Source: Nitrospira sp.
GTDB lineage: Bacteria; Nitrospirota; Nitrospiria; Nitrospirales; Nitrospiraceae
DNA: 38,756 bases
Assembly (NCBI GenBank): GCA_016873525.1
Contig: VGXD01000001.1
Location: 1 to 38,756, forward strand
Reading direction: 5' to 3'
Part shown: piece after piece, positions 30,352 to 37,652 of the stretch
Numbering within the stretch: the stretch's first letter is position 1
Layout of the letters: each line of letters starts with the position of its first letter
Made by a program: the position numbers and the translations under genes
Notes under the pieces: model-generated
The model's input: only the letters and a program-made list of their open reading frames with translations
Databases searched by the model: none
What the model was told of the DNA's origin: nothing

Positions 30352-30678
30352 TCATTCTTGACCCTGATTTCCCTTCCTTTGCTCTTGCATATACTTCACG
30401 CGATCTTCTTCTTTGGGAACGTAGTATCGCATTTGCAAAACCATGAGACCTCCGAAAGTATCCAAGATGGTTTTGAAGTAGGAGAGACTCTCTATTATCA
30501 GCACAGCAATAACGAGTGCAACTGCCATGGCTTTGATCGCACTATACCGATGATGTTTTTTTAAGTGTCTCCTACCCCTCGGATATCGCGATCGACGATC
30601 GACCTTCTGCCCTTGTCCGGATTTGTCCATCCCGAGTGTCCTGCGGCCGTTGTCGTGATCAACGTGATCAAGTGGCAT
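30352..30678 (-). CDS. Small single-pass membrane protein, unknown
   Basis: 108 residues: a basic, hydrophilic N-terminus (KVDRRSRYPRGRRHLKKHHR), one membrane helix (IKAMAVALVIAVLIIESLSYF), and a charged tail (YVPKEEDRVKYMQEQRKGNQGQE). The ATG at 30678 has an AGGGAAGACC site; ATG 30630 with AGGACACTC is the alternative. The opposite strand also has an open frame here (30229-30564), but it lacks protein-like character. Base composition is clearly less GC-rich than the neighbours, so it may be acquired. Function unknown. Confidence 0.5.
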   Translation of the reverse strand: MPLDHVDHDNGRRTLGMDKSGQGQKVDRRSRYPRGRRHLKKHHRYSAIKAMAVALVIAVLIIESLSYFKTILDTFGGLMVLQMRYYVPKEEDRVKYMQEQRKGNQGQE

Positions 30679-31121
30679 GGTCTTCCCTAGACCTATCTGC
30701 CCTGCCTCATGCAGCAGGCGAATCTCGGTCCTCTCCCACCAGCATCGGCATGGACCGTCGACTAGCCCTTCAGAGGATTCTACCGTCCAAGAGCCTGTCA
30801 GGGGGGCACGACAATGAGGATGCAGTTTAATGAAAAATAGCTACTTGTCAACAAGTAATCAGTGCCGGCCTGGACGCAGGGGGCAAGACACCGTGCCTGC
30901 CCGTCGCGCTGCATAGCCTATCAACGCTCCCCAACCGACGTGTCTGTCGAAAGGTTGTCTATGGAGTCGAATCCGACCGTCGCAAGTCCAAGTGCCCACC
31001 AATGGCAACACCTCCTTGAACGGCTGACTTCCTAGGAACGAGCCATCTTGTCGTGCTACCATGCGTGAGCCGGAGCGATCTGAACGAAAACCGATGGTTC
31101 GTTGTCGCGGGGGAGACACCG
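30679..31121. other. 443-bp stretch without a supported gene
   Basis: Short open frames occur on both strands but none has a credible ribosome site or protein-like composition. The only structure I see is the palindrome at 30842-30857. The ribosome site of the 31122 gene lies at the right end. Base composition is mixed, partly AT-richer than the rest of the window. Confidence 0.5.
30842..30857. promoter_or_regulatory. 16-bp palindrome, operator-like
   Basis: TACTTGT-CA-ACAAGTA, two perfect 7-bp half-sites with a 2-bp centre, inside the gap downstream of tRNA-Arg and about 280 bp before the gene at 31122. This is the form of a dimeric repressor site (TetR or MarR-like spacing). The regulator is not identified. 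Confidence 0.4.
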
Positions 31122-31505
31122 ATGCTTGACCTGGTGGTTCTTGCCACAACTTTGTGGGTCTGTCCCGGAGACGTCTACTCGAACGAGCCCCGCGAAGGCT
31201 GCCGGCCCTTTCACGAATCGAACCAAGAGGGGTTCAGCACCGTCCCGGAACCGAAACCGGACCCCGCCGACAATGCTTCATCCCCCTCACGGCCGTCCAA
31301 CAGTCTGCCTGAGCAGAGGCAGGAGATCCCCGCCGCATCGTCCAGAGAATGCGCGCTCTACGAAGAATGGCTCACGCTCAATTTGAAAACCGACAGCATC
31401 GGCGCGCACGACATGTCGACGGATGAATTCGAGCGCTGGAGCAACCTGAAGCAGATGTTCTCGGTCACAGCTCCACCGATGTGCTCCTCCAGGCCGAACC
31501 GGTAA
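31122..31505 (+). CDS. Small secreted or periplasmic protein, unknown
   Basis: 127 residues from ATG 31122, chosen because a GGGGGAG ribosome site lies 6 nt upstream; the frame is open to 31053. A short hydrophobic start (MLDLVVLATTLWVC) may be a signal peptide. The first half is a Cys-containing segment (CPGDVYSNEPREGCRPF), followed by a proline/serine-rich linker (about 40-80) and a charged helical end (LYEEWLTLNLKTDSIGAHDMSTDEFERWSNLKQMF). The CPGDVYSN...GC part resembles short repeats seen in other small Nitrospira exported proteins, from memory only. Function unknown. Confidence 0.5.
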   Translation: MLDLVVLATTLWVCPGDVYSNEPREGCRPFHESNQEGFSTVPEPKPDPADNASSPSRPSNSLPEQRQEIPAASSRECALYEEWLTLNLKTDSIGAHDMSTDEFERWSNLKQMFSVTAPPMCSSRPNR

Positions 31506-31576
31506 CGTCCGCCGTTGTCTCCGCTTCCCGGAATGATCGAGTTCCGGGGGGCAGAACCGGCCAGCCCCGGCGCCTA

Positions 31577-31605
31577 TTGTATTCGTGGCGGCTGTGTGTT
31601 AAGGT
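31577..31605 (+). promoter_or_regulatory. Promoter of the second RRM protein gene, long leader
   Basis: TTGTAT at 31577-31582 and TAAGGT at 31600-31605 with a 17-bp spacer. Transcription would begin near 31612, about 190 nt before the ATG at 31805, almost the same leader length as for the paralogue at 29580. Confidence 0.45.
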
Positions 31606-31804
31606 TCCTTCGTGTTTCATCGCGGTCGGGCCGGACGGTGGAGCACGCAACTGAATCTGGCCCGAGAACCGATATTGACTTGCGGTAGGAACCTGAACGG
31701 AACGCTTGTCCTGAACGCTGCTCGATTCAACGCACCGTCCCGGCTCTCATTCCCCCTCTCTTCCGTCACCTTCAAGACAATGTCTCATCAGTAGAGGAGG
31801 TACC

Positions 31805-32104
31805 ATGAGTACCAAGTTGTATGTGGGCGGTCTGCCCTATTCCACCACCGAGGCGGAGCTGAACGAACTCTTTGCCAAAGAGGGCGCCGTCGAGTCGGCC
31901 CGAGTGATTACGGACAAGTTCACCGGCCAGTCCCGGGGGTTCGGATTTGTCGAAATGTCCTCCGGCGAAGAAGCCCAGCGGGCCATCGCGTCGTTGAACG
32001 GCACGCAGTTGGGCGGACGAGCGCTCACCGTGAACGAAGCCAAGCCGCAGGGAAAAAACGGCGGCGGGCGGTTCGGCGGCGGCGATCGCGCAAGCCGCTT
32101 CTAA
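31805..32104 (+). CDS. Glycine-tailed RRM RNA-binding protein 2
   Basis: 99 residues: a single RRM with RNP2 KLYVGGLPYS and RNP1 SRGFGFVEMS, and a glycine-rich tail NGGGRFGGGDRASRF. It is very close to the 29580 protein along the RRM, and many third-position differences indicate an old duplication kept by selection. The AGAGGAGG ribosome site is 6 nt from the ATG. Like its paralogue it is a single-gene unit with a long leader and a T-run terminator. Role: RNA chaperone or post-transcriptional regulator, by family. Confidence 0.92.
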   Translation: MSTKLYVGGLPYSTTEAELNELFAKEGAVESARVITDKFTGQSRGFGFVEMSSGEEAQRAIASLNGTQLGGRALTVNEAKPQGKNGGGRFGGGDRASRF

Positions 32105-32136
32105 CGTCGTTCCCGGTCATCCGACAGGACCGTTTG

Positions 32137-32167
32137 GAGGGTCGCGGTACGCCGCGGCCCTCTTTTT
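32137..32167 (+). terminator. Intrinsic terminator after RRM protein 2
   Basis: GAGGGTCGCGG (32137-32147) pairs with CCGCGGCCCTC (32152-32162), 11 bp with one G-T pair and a TACG loop, followed by TTTTT. It lies 32 nt past the stop codon. Confidence 0.85.
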
Positions 32168-32186
32168 CTGCCCATTGAACGCGGGC

Positions 32187-32216
32187 TTGTTCCCATCCCA
32201 ACCGCTGCGGTATGCT
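32187..32216 (+). promoter_or_regulatory. Promoter for the 32264 gene
   Basis: TTGTTC at 32187-32192 and TATGCT at 32211-32216 with an 18-bp spacer, placing transcription near 32223, about 40 nt before the ATG. Confidence 0.4.
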
Positions 32217-32263
32217 CTGGCCGACAGTCCTCGGTCCTTTCAATTGCTCGCAGAACCCTTGCC

Positions 32264-32770
32264 ATGACCTTGCCCCCGCAGACCCCGGCCCAGGCAGCTC
32301 AGGCGCTCTACGCCATCCTGCCGCACGCCATGACGCAGGCCGCGCTGGAAGAATACGGCATCGACGCCGCGCCGGAACAGGCGCAACAGATCACGCGCGA
32401 ACTGCTCTCCGTCAACCTCTACTGGGTCCAGAGCGCCTTGCAGATGGTGCTGACGAAGACGGCCTCCGAGCGGGTCTTGCTTGCGCTCCGCGAGCATCTC
32501 CGCTCCGTCTGGGAGACCGACCTTGGTCTGAACGGACAGGATGTCCAGGGCTACTTCGAAGAGGCGGAGGAACGGCGGCACACCTACGATCTGATCGTAC
32601 AGGAGGGCGGAGCCCCGGTGGCGGTTTTCACGGAATGCGCGGGAATCCTGGAGTCCGCCTGGGCATTACGCGCCGAGGACCGCTCCAAGGCCCTGGCTTT
32701 GTTCATCGATCTGGTTCCGGTCGACGAGATCGGAGAGGTGCTGGAAGGGTCCGACTTGGGCAAGACGTAA
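32264..32770 (+). CDS. Helical cytoplasmic protein of unknown function
   Basis: 168 residues, without signal peptide or membrane segment, predicted mostly alpha-helical: TPAQAAQALYAILPHAMTQAAL, APEQAQQITRELLSVNLYWVQSAL, KTASERVLLALREHLRSVWETDLG, then a charged helix FEEAEERRHTYDLIVQEGG and a hydrophobic end. No catalytic motif is seen. The ribosome site is weak. It is convergent with gpmA, 15 nt from its stop codon. No family recognised. Confidence 0.6.
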   Translation: MTLPPQTPAQAAQALYAILPHAMTQAALEEYGIDAAPEQAQQITRELLSVNLYWVQSALQMVLTKTASERVLLALREHLRSVWETDLGLNGQDVQGYFEEAEERRHTYDLIVQEGGAPVAVFTECAGILESAWALRAEDRSKALALFIDLVPVDEIGEVLEGSDLGKT

Positions 32771-32785
32771 CCGCCCCCTGACCGC

Positions 32786-33391
32786 TCAGAGATACCGACG
32801 GTCCTTCACCGTGCCGGCGTCGTCGAATTCATACAACAGGGGCGCGCCGGTCGGGATATTCAACTCCAGCACCTGTTCCCTCGTCAGCCGGTCCAAGTGC
32901 ATGACCAAGGCCCGCAGGCTGTTGCCATGCGCCGCCACGATCACGTTCCGACCGGCCAGGATGTCGGGGCGGATGCGGCGCTCGTAATAGGGCAACACCC
33001 GCTCCGCCGTGTCCTTCAAGCTTTCTCCGCCCGGCGGGCGCACGTCGTAGCTGCGCCGCCAAATCTTCACTTGCTGCTCGCCATATTGCTGCATCGTCTC
33101 GATCTTGTTGAGGCCCTGCAACTCGCCGTACATCCGCTCGTTGAGCGCCTTGTCTTGCTCGGTCGGCACGTTCGTCTGGCCGGTAACCTCCAACACGATG
33201 CGCAAGGTGTCGATCGCCCGCTTCAGGACCGAGGTGTAGGCCACATCAAACCGAACGCTCTTCAGTTTTTCCCCGGCCGCGCGGGCTTCTTGCTCGCCCT
33301 TCGGAGAAAGCGGCACATCCACCCAACCGGTAAAGCGATTTTCCAAATTCCACTGCGACTCTCCATGTCGAAGCAACACCAACTGGGCCAT
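32786..33391 (-). CDS. gpmA: 2,3-bisphosphoglycerate-dependent phosphoglycerate mutase
   Basis: Interconverts 3- and 2-phosphoglycerate in glycolysis and gluconeogenesis, using a phosphohistidine. The signature LVLLRHGESQWN has the catalytic H9. ENRFTGWVDVPLSPKG, the acid/base region LNERMYGELQGLNK, RRSYDVRPPGGESLKDTAERVLPYYE and the second histidine in VAAHGNSLRAL follow. At 201 residues it is a compact form (E. coli GpmA has 250) lacking the C-terminal tail and the usual DPR segment. A GGAGGG ribosome site precedes the ATG. Confidence 0.93.
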   Translation of the reverse strand: MAQLVLLRHGESQWNLENRFTGWVDVPLSPKGEQEARAAGEKLKSVRFDVAYTSVLKRAIDTLRIVLEVTGQTNVPTEQDKALNERMYGELQGLNKIETMQQYGEQQVKIWRRSYDVRPPGGESLKDTAERVLPYYERRIRPDILAGRNVIVAAHGNSLRALVMHLDRLTREQVLELNIPTGAPLLYEFDDAGTVKDRRYL

Positions 33392-33723
33392 TCATACCCT
33401 CCGCTTATTATTGAGCAAGTTAGAGAATACGAAATCAGCCCAGTAAGTCAAGCGACTCGTTGATGAAGGCTTCCGCTCGTCCAAATTCAAAACTTCTGAA
33501 CAGGCTGGAAGGCAGAGCGCCTTGCGGCGTGCCGGTCTGGCATTTCGATCTCAAGAACAAACCACGAACTTCCAAGAATGCAGTGATGAATAACGTGTGC
33601 AACTGGTTGGTTTTGTTTGGCTCCATCCCTTGCACTAAAGTCTGGCGAGCACTGGTCCGAGACAGAGATGTCCACTAACCTTAGACTCGATGAGGGAATA
33701 CCCGCGTCGAGAAGGAGGGTCTC
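33392..33723. other. 332-bp gap between gpmA and the WSTDT protein gene
   Basis: It holds the gpmA promoter at its left edge and the AAGGAGGG ribosome site of the next gene at its right edge. Short overlapping frames exist on both strands (33435-33635 minus, 33463-33678 plus), but neither is convincing. The centre is less GC-rich than the surroundings. Confidence 0.5.
33424..33451 (-). promoter_or_regulatory. Sigma-70-type promoter for gpmA
   Basis: On the minus strand TTGACT (33446-33451) and TATTCT (33424-33429) have a 16-bp spacer. The transcript would begin near 33417, about 25 nt before the gpmA ATG. Confidence 0.55.
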
Positions 33724-34014
33724 ATGAAACGCACGATTGGCGTCTTTGTGTGCATGGCGGTTCTAGGAATCATCGGGATGCCCATATCCTCACTCGTAGG
33801 GGCCGCCGACTCGGCGCCTGCCAGTAAGGTAGCGGCCCAAAAGAGCGACATGGCTAAAGCAGCGCCCAAGAAGGCAGAGTCGTACCCGGAGCCCGTCTGG
33901 TCGACGGACACCGAGCCGCCCAAGAATGTGGCCGCCCCTGCCAAGCCCAAGGAAAAGCCCTATGATGGACCCATCTGGTCGACGGACACGGTCCCGGAGA
34001 CAGGCAGCAAGTAA
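33724..34014 (+). CDS. Small secreted protein with a repeated WSTDT motif
   Basis: 96 residues. A signal peptide (TIGVFVCMAVLGIIGMPISSLVGAADS) is followed by a lysine/alanine/proline-rich mature part of about 65 residues that holds two copies of a short motif: YPEPVWSTDTEPP and YDGPIWSTDTVPE. The repeat spacing of 27 residues and the aromatic-acidic core suggest short binding pegs on a flexible chain. The AAGGAGGG ribosome site is 6 nt away. No family recognised; a cell-envelope tether is only a guess. Confidence 0.65.
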   Translation: MKRTIGVFVCMAVLGIIGMPISSLVGAADSAPASKVAAQKSDMAKAAPKKAESYPEPVWSTDTEPPKNVAAPAKPKEKPYDGPIWSTDTVPETGSK

Positions 34015-34082
34015 GTCCGACCATCGTCGGACGGGAAGGATAGGCGCACCCATCTGACTGCTGACTGAACTCAACCACACGA

Positions 34083-34108
34083 CCCCTCGGAGGCATCCTC
34101 CGCTGGGG
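34083..34108. terminator. Hairpin after the WSTDT protein gene
   Basis: CCCC (34083-34086) with GGGG (34105-34108), and inside it CGGAGG (34088-34093) with CCTCCG (34097-34102) around CAT. No T-run, so termination is uncertain. It lies about 70 nt past the stop codon. Confidence 0.35.
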
Positions 34109-34299
34109 CCGTGCGCGTTTCATGACAAAGACCTGCCCCCGCCATTATTCCCACTAAATCGTTTTCGGATCACCTTGGTCTCAGTCGCCTCCCTTCATTG
34201 GCTTATTCGAACGGCAGAACTCAAGTTTGCAGCCCCCCTATCCGAACAAAGCAATTGGAGCAGTCGCATGGATCGACAAGACCAAGGGAGCGTTCCGTT

Positions 34300-34623
34300 A
34301 TGGGAGTGAAGCGAGAACTCTTCCGGGTCAGCATGGCTCGTGAGGGGGTCGTTCGTTGTGGGACAGAGGTCGCACCCTGCGCCATCACCGACCTGACGTC
34401 CCACGGGATCGGGGTGAGCACCGACCTCCAAGCCGTTCGAGGAGATACCCTCGAACTGATGTTCCATCTCACGGACAAGCACCCGATTTGCTGCACCATC
34501 CTCGTCACCTATGCCACGCCGCCACACCTGGGAGGACGCATTACGGCGATCTCCTCCGAACACCGAAACCAACTCGCACGCTACATTGAACAACACGCAT
34601 TCATCGCTCTCACGGCCTTCTGA
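34300..34623 (+). CDS. PilZ-domain protein (c-di-GMP binding)
   Basis: 107 residues made only of a PilZ domain. The RxxxR motif is RELFR at 5-9; the second motif, normally (D/N)xSxxG, is D31-L-T-S-H-G36 with threonine replacing the serine. The barrel strands (GIGVSTDL, DTLELMFHL, CTILVTYATPPHLGGRITAI) and the final helix (RNQLARYIEQ) are in place. Binding c-di-GMP is likely but affected by the T for S change. ATG 34300 has an AAGGGAGCG ribosome site; the frame extends upstream to 34198. The EamA transporter gene starts 20 nt after it. Confidence 0.82.
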   Translation: MGVKRELFRVSMAREGVVRCGTEVAPCAITDLTSHGIGVSTDLQAVRGDTLELMFHLTDKHPICCTILVTYATPPHLGGRITAISSEHRNQLARYIEQHAFIALTAF

Positions 34624-34643
34624 TCAAGACAAGCATCGCGACG

Positions 34644-35534
34644 ATGATGAGCCCAACAGAACAGGCATCGGAAAGCAGGCCGTTGCTCTACGTCACGACG
34701 GCCGTCCTGATGCTCAGCACCGTGTCCCCCATCACCAAGAGCCTTCTGCAACACCATGACATCGCGCCCTTCGACCTGGTGTGCCTCAGGGTCCTCATCG
34801 CCTTTTCGTGTTTGTTTGCGATCACGCTGATGGGGCCTTGGCAAGAACTGTTTCAGATGCCCGGAACCGACATCATTCGCCTGACCTTGTTGGGAATCCT
34901 CGGCGTTGGGGCCGCCTATGGGTTCGCCGGCTTGGCGCTGGCCTATACAAGCGTCAGCCACTACACGTTGATCTACAGCTTGAATCCGACCTTCACCGCC
35001 CTCTTCAGCCTGCTCCTGAAGAAAGACCAAGCCAGCACGTTCAAGACCATCGGCATCTCCCTGTCCCTGGCCGGCTGTCTGCTCGCGATTCCTGTCGTGA
35101 CACAAGACCAGACAGTGGGGTTCGGGGACTTGCTCGCATTGCTGTTCACCATCTCGGCGTCGGCTTGTGTCGTGCTCAGCACCGGCATGGTGAAACGCTA
35201 TGGCGCCGTGGTGGCCACCACGGTCATGTTCGGCAGCAGCCTCTGCTTCCTCTTGCTGGCGGCCATGTTTTGGTCAATCCCTGCCCGCTTCCACGTAAGC
35301 TTATCAAACGGGCTCCTGATTGCCTATGTCGGGATCGCCACGGCAGCGGTCTTCTTTTTTCGCAACCTCTCGCTGAAATCACTGACCCCGGCCACAGTGG
35401 GAGCCTTTCACAATCTCGTGCCGATCCTCGTCATCTTGACGGCCTATTGGTTCCTGGATGAGCCGGTGACTTCCCAGATGGTCGTGGGGGGGCTCATCAC
35501 CCTCAGCGGTGTCGAACTGGTCCGACGCGGCTGA
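34644..35534 (+). CDS. EamA/RhaT-family (DMT) transporter
   Basis: 296 residues of an inner-membrane permease with about ten transmembrane segments in two tandem EamA halves (about 14-140 and 150-292). Both halves end in the family pattern: AYGFAGLALAYTSVSHYTLIYSLNPTFTALFS in the first, and FFFRNLSLKSLTPATVGAFHNLVPILVILTAYWFLDEP in the second. The family exports or imports small metabolites such as amino acids and nucleosides; the substrate cannot be told. ATG 34647 is an alternative start. It follows a PilZ protein by 20 nt and may be coregulated with it. Confidence 0.87.
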   Translation: MMSPTEQASESRPLLYVTTAVLMLSTVSPITKSLLQHHDIAPFDLVCLRVLIAFSCLFAITLMGPWQELFQMPGTDIIRLTLLGILGVGAAYGFAGLALAYTSVSHYTLIYSLNPTFTALFSLLLKKDQASTFKTIGISLSLAGCLLAIPVVTQDQTVGFGDLLALLFTISASACVVLSTGMVKRYGAVVATTVMFGSSLCFLLLAAMFWSIPARFHVSLSNGLLIAYVGIATAAVFFFRNLSLKSLTPATVGAFHNLVPILVILTAYWFLDEPVTSQMVVGGLITLSGVELVRRG

Positions 35535-35915
35535 AGGCTCCTTCGAGGCCACAACCGTCGCGCCAGCTCCGTCTTCCGGACACACCCCTATCCTGATTAT
35601 CGCCGCATCACATTGCGCATTACGCTCCCGCATTTCCAGGTGGCACAGGGCAAGGCTGCCCGTCCGACGTTTCGCCATTCTTCCCCGGTGGAGCGGCGCC
35701 TAGTGCGGCCGGCCACCGTCTTCTATGCTCACCGACCAAGTCGAAGGGTTGCCAGGCTGCCTCACTGCGGCCGTCGAGCGAGCACCTTCTGATCGTGCGC
35801 GCTCCGGGAGCACAGGGGAGCCTGGCACCCTTCTATCCTCCCCCGCTTCTTGCAATCCCCTCGATACAGACGGTACCATGCCCGCGCATCCGGACTGCCC
35901 GACGGGAGTGTGCGC
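35535..35915. other. 381-bp stretch without a supported gene
   Basis: Open frames across this part (35725-36201 plus, 35700-36194 minus) are shadows of the next gene or lack ribosome sites. Only a weak promoter for the 35916 gene (35850-35879) is visible, and no repeat stands out. Confidence 0.5.
35850..35879 (+). promoter_or_regulatory. Weak promoter for the 35916 gene
   Basis: TTGCAA at 35850-35855 and TACCAT at 35874-35879 with an 18-bp spacer; transcription would begin near 35886, giving a 30-nt leader with a GGGAG ribosome site. Confidence 0.4.
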
Positions 35916-36764
35916 ATGTTGTCTCCGCAAGCGACGTCCGACCAACGGTGGCGTGACCTTGAGCGCTGGTGGGTCGGGATGGCCCAGCGCCTGGGCGTCG
36001 TTGAACTGGGACAGGGTTTTTTTGCGAACGCGCGCGGGCCGCAGGGCGTGCTGGATCGTGTCGAGCAGGCGGGGAGCGACGTCCATTACATCCTGTTCGT
36101 CTTGCTTCGCTATTGGATCCCGCCGGTCCTCCCGCCTCCGGGACGGGAACGGGCCTCCAAGAACGATCAGGATTATTGGCTGGAGTCCGAGCAAATCTTA
36201 AAGAGCGCCGTGGTGCGCTTGCGGGAGCTGAAACCGCTCATCGAGCTGCTGACCTCGCCGAATCCCTTACACCCCGATCAGGCGCCTCCATCCTCCCAGG
36301 CCAAGCCGGTCGTCGAAGTGGAGTTGGCGCAGATGCTCGAAGGCATCGCCGAGGTGGCCGGCAGCTACGGCGGGCCCGATTACACGTCGGTCATCAAGAA
36401 CTTCGATCCCATTCCGCTGCGACAGACGCAGCCGTTCAAGCACAACAAGAAACACAGCGCCGAGCTTTGGGTCGTGTTTTTGCTGCGCGAACATTTCAAG
36501 GGGTTGGGACTGGGGAAAGACCGCTACTGGAGGCTGATCGCCGACGTCCTGGCGGCAGCGGGAATCCACCAGCCTTCCGGGATCCCCTATGCGGCGGACG
36601 AACTCAAATCCTGGTGGCAGAAAAACTGGCCCCGTACTTACACGAGACTGGAACAGAAAAGCGGCTCAGCCGAACCCTCCGCCCAGGCCTATCAACACGA
36701 CTTCGACTGGTTTCGCTCCTGGTTTGCCTGGCAGACATCCCGTCCCCAGCAACCCGAGCGCTGA
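35916..36764 (+). CDS. Protein of unknown function, 282 residues
   Basis: Soluble protein without signal peptide, rich in tryptophan and charged residues. An N-terminal helical part (QRWRDLERWWVGMAQRLGVVELGQGFFANARGPQGVLDRV) leads to a hydrophobic HYILFVLLRYWIPPVLPPPGRE, a long helix (ESEQILKSAVVRLRELKPLIELL), a proline-rich linker (about 128-143), and a C-terminal domain with HNKKHSAELWVVFLLREHFKGLGLGKDRYWRLIADVLAAAGI and FDWFRSWFAW. The GGGAGTGTGCGC ribosome site supports ATG 35916 over the upstream start. No family recognised. It is convergent with the DUF2628-like gene. Confidence 0.65.
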   Translation: MLSPQATSDQRWRDLERWWVGMAQRLGVVELGQGFFANARGPQGVLDRVEQAGSDVHYILFVLLRYWIPPVLPPPGRERASKNDQDYWLESEQILKSAVVRLRELKPLIELLTSPNPLHPDQAPPSSQAKPVVEVELAQMLEGIAEVAGSYGGPDYTSVIKNFDPIPLRQTQPFKHNKKHSAELWVVFLLREHFKGLGLGKDRYWRLIADVLAAAGIHQPSGIPYAADELKSWWQKNWPRTYTRLEQKSGSAEPSAQAYQHDFDWFRSWFAWQTSRPQQPER

Positions 36765-36783
36765 CCAGATCGCGCCGGCCTCA

Positions 36784-37425
36784 TCATAAGACCGTCCGCT
36801 TCGGAACCGGCCGCATCTTGTCGAGCGGAAACAATCCGCCCTCCGGCGCCCCTTCGCGAAGGGCGTTGATCACGAACGCCGCCACAAGGAGGTGCAGGAC
36901 CACCCCCACCCATATGACGTAGGGCTGCACCCCTCCCAAGTCCCGCAACATGCGCTCCCGCGCCGCGTTGTCCAGGCCCTGCCGTTGATGAATGGCGGCG
37001 AAGTGTTCCTTGACGTGCCAGTAATAAATGTAGTTGGCGCTGACCCCGGCCATGATGCGCCAGACGATCCCGACCGTGAAGTCGCCCGTGACGTAGGCCG
37101 AGAGCACAGGCCCCACCGCATAGACCGCCGCGTAGAGGTACATCTTGCGGTACAAGAACCAGAGAAAGGGATCGAGCAGGAAGGCCGGCCAGTGCCAGGT
37201 CAGGGCAAAGCGAGAGCCAGTGCCGCTTGCGCCTCCGGTAAACTTCTTGAATTGCGCCAGATAACGGTCGGCATTCGGGCCGATGAAGGCCCGCCATTCC
37301 TGCTGTTCATCCATCGGAAGGGAGGCTGCCTGCTCCGGCGGAGAATCCGGGAAGGCCGTACCGCATTGCCCGCAAAAGAGCGCCTCATCGGGATTCTGCT
37401 GCTCGCATTTCTGACAGGCTTTCAT
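36784..37425 (-). CDS. Zinc-ribbon/DUF2628-like membrane protein
   Basis: 213 residues. The N-terminus is a zinc ribbon with C4-x2-C7 and C18-x2-C21 (ACQKCEQQNPDEALFCGQCGTAF). After a linker comes a GPNADRYLAQFKKF segment and a hydrophobic core with four to five membrane segments (WHWPAFLLDPFLWFLYRKMYLYAAVYAVGPVL, GIVWRIMAGVSANYIYYWHV, VIWVGVVLHLLVAAFVINAL). The W-x-W-P-A-F-x(2-3)-P-x-W-x2-Y-R-K-M-Y pattern is that of the DUF2628 family. The function of that family is not established. A strong promoter lies about 75 nt upstream. Confidence 0.78.
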   Translation of the reverse strand: MKACQKCEQQNPDEALFCGQCGTAFPDSPPEQAASLPMDEQQEWRAFIGPNADRYLAQFKKFTGGASGTGSRFALTWHWPAFLLDPFLWFLYRKMYLYAAVYAVGPVLSAYVTGDFTVGIVWRIMAGVSANYIYYWHVKEHFAAIHQRQGLDNAARERMLRDLGGVQPYVIWVGVVLHLLVAAFVINALREGAPEGGLFPLDKMRPVPKRTVL

Positions 37426-37500
37426 ACGATCGGCCGGCCGGTTTCACGGCCGGATCCTTTTCTCTGGATGGACCTATGCGGCTTCATGGCGTTGCGGACC

Positions 37501-37529
37501 CTTATAGCATTGTTGCCCCTGGGTCTCAA
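37501..37529 (-). promoter_or_regulatory. Sigma-70-type promoter for the DUF2628-like gene
   Basis: On the minus strand TTGAGA (37524-37529) and TATAAG (37501-37506) have a 17-bp spacer. The same TTGAGA -35 is used ahead of htrA. Transcription would start near 37494. Confidence 0.6.
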
Positions 37530-37652
37530 GTGCGATCCTGGTGAAATTTCTCAATAGTCAGAACGGGATACGGGTCTCCGGCGCCGAGTTTCATGTTGCG
37601 TCCAAGCCGAGCGATATGTTACGTTTCTAGGATTCACGCGGGGTCTGAACGG

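Noticed and set aside
30229..30564. + strand 111-codon frame opposite the small membrane protein
   Set aside because: No ribosome site; the minus strand has a better start and a clean membrane helix with a charged tail.
30859..31149. Minus-strand frame of 96 codons
   Set aside because: No ribosome site and low protein-like character; it overlaps the start of the 31122 gene.
30034..31800. Integrated element next to tRNA-Arg
   Set aside because: No integrase and no duplicated tRNA 3' end were found, so only a composition change can be claimed.
33435..33678. Two short overlapping frames on opposite strands in the gpmA-WSTDT protein gap
   Set aside because: Neither has a ribosome site or recognisable sequence; they may be remnants, but nothing supports translation.
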